A DNA stretch of 64,000 nucleotides from Megaustenia siamemsis (taxonomy: Eukaryota > Mollusca > Gastropoda > Stylommatophora > Ariophantidae). The translations under genes were made by a program, and so were the position numbers. Positions 56,158 through 64,000 of this stretch are shown here, piece after piece (position 1 is the stretch's first letter; the number at the start of each line of letters is the position of its first letter). The stretch lies in contig JAVIAB010000092.1 of assembly GCA_032433765.1 (NCBI GenBank), positions 36,011,316-36,075,315 on the forward strand. Reading direction: 5' to 3'. The notes under the pieces were generated by a model, which worked only from the letters and a program-made list of their open reading frames with translations, was not told where the DNA came from and did no database searches.

Positions 56158-56700
56158 TCAGACATTGTCCACATTTGGCTAACATCTAGGTCTGACTCAG
56201 AGATTGTCCGTATTGGGCTAACACCAAGATCTGACTCAGACATTGTCTGTATTGGGCTAACACCAAGTGCTGACTCAGATATTGTCCGTATTGGGCTAAC
56301 ACTTTGGTCTGACTCATACATTGTCTGTATTGGGCTAATACCAAGTACTGACTCAGACATTGTCCGTATCGGGCTAACACCAAGGTCTAACTCAGACATT
56401 GTCCGTATCGGGCTAACACCAAGGTCTGACTCAGACATTGCCCGTATTGGGCTAACACCAAGGTCTGACTCAGACATTGTCCGTATTGGGCTAACACCAA
56501 GTACTGACTCAGACATTGTCCGTATTGGGCTAACACCAAGGTCTGACTCAGACATTGTCCGTATTGGGCTAACACCAAGTACTGACTCAGACATTGTCCG
56601 TATTAGGCTAACACCAAGGTCTGACTCAGACATTGTCCGTATTGGGCTAACACCAAGGTCTGACTCAGACAATGTCCATATAGGGGCTAACACCAAGGTT
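56150..56700. repeat. 39-bp minisatellite, 14 copies
   Basis: Units of GGTCTGACTCAGACATTGTC plus CGTATTGGGCTAACACCAA. The 39-bp length (13 codons) keeps a 251-codon minus frame open (repeated SESDLGVSPIRTM), which I treat as spurious. Confidence 0.94.
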
Positions 56701-56732
56701 TGACAACAAAGTTTGGCAAAGTGAATCACCTC

Positions 56733-57730
56733 CACAACAATAGAACGATGACGTCATAGTAAAACACTCTAAGAAAGGAGATCTATCAGAGTGTAACAAG
56801 TGGCGCGGAATGACTTTATTGTCGGTGCCAGGAAAACTGTCTGCAGCAAGTTGTTAGAGAAAGTGAAGAAGTCAGAATACGACAACTTAAAGAACAAGCT
56901 GGCTTTTTACTTAATCGGTCATGTATCGACCACATTTTTACACTTAAAACCACTGTTGTATCATTATTGACCACATTTTTACACTTAAAACCACTGTTGT
57001 ATCATTATTGACCACATTTTTACACTTAAAACCACTGTTGTATCATTATTGACCACATTTTTACACTTAAAACCACTGTTGTATCATTATTGACCACATT
57101 TTTACACTTAAAACCACTGTTGTATCATTATTGACCACATTTTTACACTTAAAACCACTGTTGTATCATTATTGACCACATTTTTTACACTTAAAACTAC
57201 TATTGTATCATTATTGACCACATTTTTACACTTAAAACCACTATTGTATCATTATTGACCACATTTTTACACTTAAAACCACTGTTGTATCATTACTGAC
57301 CACATTTTTACACTTAAAACCACTGTTGTATCATTACTGACCACATTTTTACACTTAAAACCACTGTTGTATCATTACTGACCACATTTTTACACTTAAA
57401 ACCACTGTTGTATCATTACTGACCACATTTTTACACTTAAAACCACTGTTGTATCATTACTGACCACATTTTTACACTTAAAACCACTGTTGTATCATTA
57501 CTGACCACATTTTTACACTTAAAACCACTGTTGTATCATTATCATAAGAATTAAGGTCAACATTCGATATCAACTTTGTGAATTTTCAAAGGACATTTGA
57601 TAGTTTACATCGGCCTACATTCTGATAAAATATCCCAAATGTATGGGCTGTCACAAAAGTATGTTAACATTATGTTAACATTATCAAAGCTGTCTACACA
57701 GTGAGATCTGATGTCTAGTCTTCTCGAAAA
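56733..57730 (+). mobile_element. LINE (family C-like) RT domain with internal minisatellite
   Basis: Finger motifs GDLSECNKWRGMTLLSVPGK (56778-56838) are followed by degraded AGF-type sequence and RSCIDHIFTLKTTVV (56915-56960). An expanded 41-bp array comes next, and after it the palm region INFVNFQRTFDSLHRPTF (57570-57622) and VKAVYT-like residues (57690). The order and spacing are those of one RT. The copy is dead, with several stops and frame shifts. It is truncated on both sides. Confidence 0.65.
56930..57545. repeat. 41-bp minisatellite inside a LINE RT domain, 15 copies
   Basis: Near-identical units of GTATCATTATTGACCACATT plus TTTACACTTAAAACCACTGTT. The unit itself encodes IDHIFTLKTTVVSL, part of the RT, and RT sequence flanks the array. 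It therefore grew in place. Left units have ATTATTG and right units ATTACTG, which shows directional growth in blocks. Confidence 0.94.
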
Positions 57731-57788
57731 ACGGCGATAAATAAAGGTTCCGTGTGTATTCGCGCACATTAAAGAACCCTTACCAGTT

Positions 57789-58258
57789 AAAATCGAAAAT
57801 CATCATCATCAAGTACCGGGTCTGCTGGCGTAGGTGATCATGTCTCTCCACAACTTTCGATCTCGACATTTATCATTTCTGTTGTTAACCTTCTGCCAAG
57901 CCATTCTCTTAAGCTGTCTGGTATCTTTTCTCTTTGCTTCCCTCTATCTCTTCGTCCCTCAATGTTCCCAGTTGTCACAATATATTCCAGCTGTTTTCTT
58001 TTCATTACATGGCCAAAAAATGATGATTGTATCTTTCTAATATTGGAAATTAGCTCTCACTCTCTGCTTTGGCCTCTTTCAGAACGTTTTTCTCTTCTTA
58101 GCTGTCCATGGTATTCTCAACATTCTTCTTTAAAACCACATTTCAACAGACTCCAGTGATTTTATTGTCTGTTATCCTATTGTCCATGATTCACATCCAT
58201 ATGTTACGACTGGCTCTAAATAACATTTAAGAACTCTTTTTTCTTAAAAATCGAAAAT
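57789..58258 (-). mobile_element. RTE-type LINE, 5'-truncated, 12-bp TSD
   Basis: The element (57801-58246, minus) is flanked by AAAATCGAAAAT (57789-57800 and 58247-58258). Its ATCATCATC start is the trinucleotide tail in reverse. It matches 9240-9690 closely and encodes the degraded C-terminal domain of the same family. Confidence 0.8.
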
Positions 58259-58259
58259 A

Positions 58260-59102
58260 GTAGGCTACAAAATGTGGTCGCTGCTTGGACTGTCAGCAAA
58301 AACCTGCTCACACTGTGGGTCCCAGGCCGCGTTACGGAGTACGTGCATGTCATCCTGGATTCTTCTCAGATTTTCTCGACGTGGATATCGGAGCACCTAT
58401 GGCTTCGTCTAGGATGCAGTGATGATGATTCTAACAACAATAACTATTACTCAGGCTAACAATCTTTCATGATTATGCAGGACTCCGTTAACACAATGTA
58501 AAACTTCACAGCATATTACAGGGGTGTCATAGAATGTTGCTGTTCAACTGTACTCAAAAATCAGTGATCACATACATTTATTGACTTTTAGCACAAAATA
58601 TTTCTATATTAATATGCATAATTTTGGCGCGTGATCTCTTGCGTGATTTCTTTTTTTCCTTATAAGATTAGTCATACAAAATTCACTCTGAGATCAGGGA
58701 TTACAAATTATGAATCGTTCCAACGTAGAAGTGAATCCAGTACCATGTGAACGAGAGGATAGAGCTAAACCTACTCTGTAGAGCTAATGACCACTCAAAT
58801 CACTGCTCTCAAAAACGTTCATGATTGTATCTACTGTTGACTTTATAATCAATTATCTTTCCATTATTTTTTTATTGCAGAAACTATTTGCAATAATTAA
58901 ATGACTTCCTGTTTACAAAATTAGTTGTATTTTCTCTGAATAAGAATTAAACGAGGAGAATTATAACGTTTTGAAATCTCGAGGACATATAACATACAAT
59001 ATATGCCGCAGAAATAGTAGGTTTAATGTATCTCTTGAGTGAGGAATGACAGCTGATCAATATAGCATCCATTAACATTCAACGTCATTTACTCTCTTTC
59101 TT

Positions 59103-59140
<38 letters not shown>

Positions 59141-60753
59141 AGTGTGCCTATTTTTATATGCAATTTATGTATGCGAGTATGTTTGAGCTGTTTCGAAGTC
59201 GTCAAACTCCGGCAGTGGGAAATAGAAACACATATGACCATTTACATACAACATACTCTTGTGGATTTGAAAAGAGCATGGTCCCTCGGTGTGCTGGCTG
59301 ATTGGAAATTGTTAAAAGGAAATATCCGGACTGAGATTTAATAATTGAACAGGTTGCACAAGATTTGCTATTGAGGAAACCGAAGAAGTAACAGATAATC
59401 AAATTTAAAGTGGGAAATATGAGAGGCATTGTAAAATAAACTACTTGAGAGCAATTCCACAAATATTCAAATATTTATGATACTTTTCTTTAAGGCTGCA
59501 ATGTTTTTTTTTAAATGTTACTACCGATTCCTCACAATAATATTCAATTAAAACGTTTTCGTCATATGTTTACGTTATCGTGATATTTAATTGTATTATT
59601 TGTTTTCATAAAGCGATGCTTCTTCTTCCATTCTCTTCATCTCCTTTTTTCTGCTTCACTCCTGATGATACCCGCTTCGAGTGCCGAAGAAAGAGCAGGA
59701 GAGTTGTCCATCTGGCAACCTGATACATTGCTACATGATACTATTCGGCTGCTTCCTTGTTGATGCCACTCAAACTGTACATGACTCTCTGTCCTCTTCT
59801 CTTGTTCTTATCTGTCTGCTATATTGTATGAACTACGAGGTATTCTCTTCAAGGGTGCATTCTACTTGTTCTTATTTCTGTTTGTAGTTAAGAGAGGAAC
59901 AGTGTTGATGATTTCTTTTGTAGCCCCCATTTCCATTTCTATTTTTGTCTCTTCTGATCACTCCAGACGCTTTTCACAATGTCATCTCCGTAGTAACTAT
60001 AGTCTGTTCAGAAATTGTTGCCCACAATCAAAATCAATTTTCTCGGAAACTGTTTTGTGGATTTCTGTGAAAGTTGGGTTTCAGTTCACGGCTTTTCTTA
60101 ATACGACATAGTGTTCTATTAATAAAGTGATCTAGTGTAGAATTTTGCTGATATGGCGTATGTAAAAAAAAACACAAGGTATTAAGGACAGACAATTAAA
60201 GGTTTTACGGTCAATCCCCTCACCATTCAATAACCGGCACACTTTCAAATTTTAAGTGAAGAAACAATCAATGTCTCAAAGTGCACGGGGATAAAACAGC
60301 GTTGACATTACCAAAATATAAATTGGAGCCAATCACCGTGACACTGTAATGTGTGATGTTTCTCGCACACTATATTTTTCTTTAACACAATTTATATAAG
60401 AAATACTCATACTTGCAAAATCCACTTTGCCCGTGACTTACTCTTCGCAAATTATTAAGGTCCAGGAAAATCTAAAACTGTATGCCAAAAAATGACATAA
60501 TTCCAAAAAGTTTCTGAAAAAATTGAGTTTGGGCATACATCTGTCAAAGTTTAGCAAGTTCCGCTTCAAACTTTATAATGGTGATGCAAATGTCTTGTAT
60601 GAAATATTTCTTTGTACTAATAGGACCAGTATTACAGTACCAAGTTTTCTCGTTATTTTAGTTAAATTATTAGAATTTGTCATAAAAAAAAAAATAGTAC
60701 CAACCCCGCTCCACAGAATTTTCTTCCCAGAGATTTTGAAAATCTTAAAACGC

Positions 60754-60834
<81 letters not shown>

Positions 60835-61095
60835 TTTTGTTTATCTTCTACTGCAATTACTTCTGATTTAATTGTTAAATGTTCTGTCGTTTATCCGGCA
60901 TAGTGAATCATATAAACATATTTATTGTAAAACAACTTTTGTGGAAAATATAGCAAGTAACTTTCTATTCGAAGAAATATCCATTGGTCAAGTTTTCATC
61001 CAATCAAATTTCAGTATTTTAAACATTCGTTGACTTATACAGATGTACGTACACCGGAAAGACACATTCAATAACGTGACACTATGACTATACCA
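58260..61095. other. Unassigned AT-rich sequence with two microsatellites
   Basis: No gene could be supported. Microsatellites: (CT)n at about 59095-59142 and (TA)n at 60758-60832. Short frames at 59144, 59824 and 60523 lack recognisable motifs; the last runs through the TA repeat. Confidence 0.45.
60758..60832. repeat. (TA)n microsatellite
   Basis: About 37 AT dinucleotides. Confidence 0.95.
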
Positions 61096-61099
61096 TAGC

Positions 61100-62085
61100 C
61101 CTCTATTTTGAAAATTTGCCTATTCCTTGCCTTCGAAATAAAAGACTGTATCGTAGAAACAACCAAACAGGACAATTTCAATTTATAAAACAAGGCGTCA
61201 GACAAGGCTGTGTTCTGTCGCCGGATTTGTTTTCACTTTACAGCGAACATATTATGAGATCAATAGTAGACAAAAAAGGAATTGAAGTCAACGGTCACAA
61301 CATAATTTACGATATGCGGATGACACAGTCTTAATAGCAGAGATAGAGAATGAGCTACAAGAAATGATAGATATAATAGTAAAAGAAAGCAACAAGAAAG
61401 TTCTCGGTCTGAATAGTAAAAAACAGAAGTAATGGTTATACCAAAGAAACAATCATCACCATCATGCAGCATAAAAATAAACAAGACAAATCTGAAACAA
61501 GTGCAATGTCTGAAATACTTGGGCACAGTGATAACATCAGATGGAAGATGCAACACAGAAATAAAAAGCAGAATAGCTCAGGCCAAAATAGCATTTCAGA
61601 AAATGGAAAATATCTTATGCAACAAATCTATGTCAATAGAAATGAGAAAGAGAGTTCATCGATGCTATATAGAACCAATTCTGACCCATGAAAGCGAATC
61701 ATGGACAATAGACAAACAAATGAAAAGACGATTAGAGGCCACAGAGATGGGATTTCTCGGAAGAATGTTGAAAGTTCCCTGGACAGCTAAAAAGACCAAT
61801 GAGAAAGTTTTCAAAGAGGCCAACTCAAAAAGGGAGCTCTTAAAAAACATCAGAAAGAAGCAATCAACATTTTTTGGGCACATCATGAGAAGAGGAAAGT
61901 TGGAATACTTGGTTACAATTGGCAAAATAAAAGGAAAGAGAGATCGCGGACGACAAAGAGAGAAAATACTGGATAGCTTGGTGTCATGGCATGGAAAACA
62001 GTCAACAACAGAACTAATACGATGCACTGTGGATAGAAGATTGTGGAAGGACGTGATCGCCAAGGCCAACCGGTGCGGTATATGA
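61100..62085 (+). pseudogene. RTE-type LINE, RT palm to C-terminus
   Basis: 5'-truncated. It starts just before RLYRRNNQTGQFQFIKQGVR, then QGCVLSPDLFSLYSEHI. One lost base precedes LRYADDTVLIAE (YADD at 61313-61324), and a second frame shift lies near 61425. From 61432 an open frame of 217 codons continues: CLKYLGTVITSDGRCNTEIK, ESWTIDKQMKRRLEATEMGF, LGRMLKVPWTAKKTNEKVF, FFGHIMRRGKLEYLV, KRDRGRQREKILDSL, and ends RCGI and stop at 62085 with an ATGATGAT tail. It is the best-preserved member of the family in this window and a useful reference for the fragments at 9.2, 26.1 and 57.8 kb. Confidence 0.8.
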
Positions 62086-62160
62086 TGATCTAGAGGTAAG
62101 ACGTACGCCTCTGAACAGAAATAGTAGCGGTTCGAAATCCGCCACTGGTGCGAAGAGATT
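62083..62160 (+). mobile_element. tRNA-like SINE head
   Basis: GATCTAGAGGTAAGACGTACG (A-box region), CCTCTGAACAGA (anticodon-arm position) and GCGGTTCGAAATCCGCC (a T-arm with a 5-bp stem and B box) are well spaced. It starts exactly at the 3' end of the LINE. The body to about 62300 is not shared with the other SINEs here. Confidence 0.5.
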
Positions 62161-62299
62161 TTCTCTTAGAATCCGTGATCTTTGTAGCTTTACCCTCCAC
62201 CCCCGGCCTTCGAGTAGTGAGATCCCATGTCTTCTCTCTCGAATAATGGCTAAAACAAAATTTCTCGCGTGAACTCTGCGCACGACGAAGAACCATTGG

Positions 62300-63060
62300 C
62301 AGTTACAAGTCAGAAAGAGTAAGCCTAAATGACCTCTGTCCGGGAAAAATTGTTTAGAAATAAAACATCAATTTATTGATTGCACCACTAGGAAACATAA
62401 CAGTAGAGGCCAACAGAAAAGCAAAAGACCGAAAATAATATTAATCTGCGATGCTGAAACGCAAATGAGGAAGGAAAGAAGATGACCCGTGTCAAAGTCG
62501 GATGTACAGGGCCAAGAGGGGTAAATATAAATACTTGCTGGACACAACAAATCTACGGCTGCTTAACGGGTGAGCTCTACAGAGGAGAAGGGAGTAGTCG
62601 TCGGGTGAACGTAGACAAAAAGTATCAAATAGAGTCTTGTGTTTAACCTGAATGTTCACTTCTATAAACAAAATATATGCATTCTGAGAGAGTTTTTTTT
62701 TTTTAATTTTGTCCAAAGTCAATAAATTCTTGATTCGATTTTCTTGTAAGCAAATATCAGGAAAAGTGGGTTAGAGTGACGTCTACTTTCGTCAAGGTTG
62801 ATTGCGCTTGGTCATTGTTAATTCAATTTTAATTTTAAAAATTATGTGTTAATCACAAGAGAGCACGTGCTCTTTCGAGCAGAGCTATGATGACTTCCTG
62901 TGTACATAACATAATTACTTAATTTGATTGGGTTTTCTACTCCTCCCTCAGGTCAAATCATTTCAGGATAAGCTTCTTCTAATGCCAGACAAGATGGGTC
63001 ACAATTTCTGGTATTAGTTATGAAGCACCAAGCAAATCCAGCCCTGCCTAGTTATATAAG
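62300..63060. other. Unassigned sequence
   Basis: No coding region, array or recognisable transposon. Confidence 0.4.
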
Positions 63061-63064
63061 ATGA

Positions 63065-63390
63065 TTCAGGGACCTCGGTAGCCTAGTTGGGAAAACCACC
63101 CGACTAGATTACCGACGTTCGGACAATCCGTGTTCGATTCCCGCTGGGAGCAGTGTGAGTTGTACTCGTGGTTGGAAAAAAAATACCCCCACGGTCGACC
63201 CAGCCATTGGTAGAAATGGGTACCAGGATATTACCCTGGGAAGGTGAGGAATGTTGCCTCGCATCTGAGTTTCGATACTTGAGGCGACACTATACAGAAA
63301 TCTCCGAACATTTCTGGATAGGCGGCCGAGCACATAGGGGAGTAAACTCGCGTGCTATATTGTCGGTTCAAGTCTCGTACTTTACCTTTA
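63065..63390 (+). mobile_element. SINE-4 with tRNA-like head and shared central core
   Basis: Head: ACCTCGGTAGCCTAGTTGGG (A box) and GTGTTCGATTCCCGC (B box). The body contains GACCCAGCCATTGG, then AAATGGGTACCAGG and CCCTGGGAAGGT. This closely parallels the SINE-1 body (CACCCAGCCTTAA, AATGGGTACCGG, CTGGGAAAGT) although the heads differ. It ends near TACTTTACCTTTATAA, like the SINE-1 3' end. Confidence 0.7.
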
Positions 63391-63539
63391 TAAGATGATC
63401 CCTATTAAGAGTTATGGCCTTCGAAGTATTTGTGACCATATTCATTAAATGGTTCATACGGTACTTAGTATGTTTTAACTGAAGGAAAAAATGAAAAAAA
63501 AAAAATGGTATGTTAGAAGCTTTACGTGATTAATAGACG

Positions 63540-64000
63540 ACACAGATTCAAACAACGTTTCGGCCCAATAGGCCTTCAGCAGGAACAAACAAACAACATA
63601 CACACACAGATATGTGAATAAATAAAACTAATCCTACATAGCTAACTAGTAATGAAACATCAAAAACAAAATAATCGAAATATGTTGACTTCCCTGTGTG
63701 TCGTGGACAGTGGTCAGGCTATGAAATGAATTTCTCACGGGTGTAGCTGTAATTTATACCCTGTGGTCAGAGGTGAAGGGTTCTAAAAATACACGAGTGG
63801 GGGGAACGCTATCTAGGTACGTCGACTACAAAGGCACAGGCAATATCTGAAAGTATCTAAGGGCCCATAAATACATGTATACACACACACAGATGCGTGT
63901 ATACATATGTACACGTGCAAGAAGAAGTGCACATACTAATACATATCAACATACACATACATATACACACACATACATGTGTATGCATACAAGCAAGAGC
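63540..64000. other. Low-complexity CA/TA-rich end, possible Penelope-type terminus
   Basis: Contains AACGTTTCGGCCCAATAGGC followed by CTTCAGCAG, a type of motif I associate with Penelope-like element ends. GAAGGGTTCTAAAAATA is also shared with 21492-21508. The last 150 bp are CA/TA-rich. The assignment is weak. Confidence 0.25.

Noticed and set aside
55980..56735. A 251-codon minus frame with 13-residue repeats
   Set aside because: The 39-bp array is a multiple of 3 and antisense to a LINE tail that explains the flanking part.

Overview
This is a eukaryotic, AT-rich, gene-poor stretch of an animal genome. It is built almost wholly from retrotransposon debris and minisatellites, with only one well-supported host exon. 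Evidence for a metazoan: several non-LTR (LINE) families, a Penelope-like element, tRNA-headed SINEs with target-site duplications (TSDs), a gag-bearing LTR-type element, a TA-flanked MITE, and canonical splice signals around a secreted-peptide exon. The RNase H-bearing I-clade LINE and the SINE bodies fit a lophotrochozoan, probably a mollusc and perhaps a gastropod. That placement is inference, not proof.

Layout. 0-5.6 kb: RTE-type LINE 3' tails interleaved with a 33-bp minisatellite in a higher-order arrangement. 5.7-6.0 kb (minus): a probable spliced exon of a secreted peptide precursor. 6.2-9.15 kb: 16-, 45- and 17-bp arrays, two of them split by copies of a dispersed ~335-bp element. 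9.2-15.4 kb: an RTE-type LINE (minus) carrying two nested insertions, a SINE and a 4.0-kb I-clade LINE, each with an exact TSD. 16-21 kb: a dimeric SINE, an internally deleted RTE, an I-type LINE 3' end and two more SINEs. 22.5-27 kb: LINE fragments, one with a 25-bp minisatellite grown inside its reverse transcriptase (RT), and a Penelope GIY-YIG domain. 28.5-36 kb: a 28-bp minisatellite split by a gag-bearing element and by a 5'-inverted I-clade LINE that keeps a 611-codon frame. 37-41 kb: more arrays, one split by a 695-bp MITE. 41.3-43.7 kb: two candidate host coding pieces. 44-58 kb: arrays, a LINE-LINE chimera, and LINE fragments, one with a 41-bp array grown from RT sequence. 58-64 kb: mostly unassigned sequence, an RTE-type LINE 3' half and tRNA-headed SINEs.

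How the parts relate. The LINEs supply the retrotransposition machinery (APE endonuclease, RT, RNase H), and the SINEs presumably borrow it. Two minisatellites clearly grew from LINE coding sequence in place. A third array starts at a LINE stop codon, and several arrays later received insertions. By rough estimate, tandem arrays occupy about a quarter of the window. The best candidates for something new are the in-LINE minisatellites, the inverted LINE copy carrying 5' flank of another locus in this window, the dimeric SINE, and the peptide-precursor exon. No operon-like or bacterial feature was seen.
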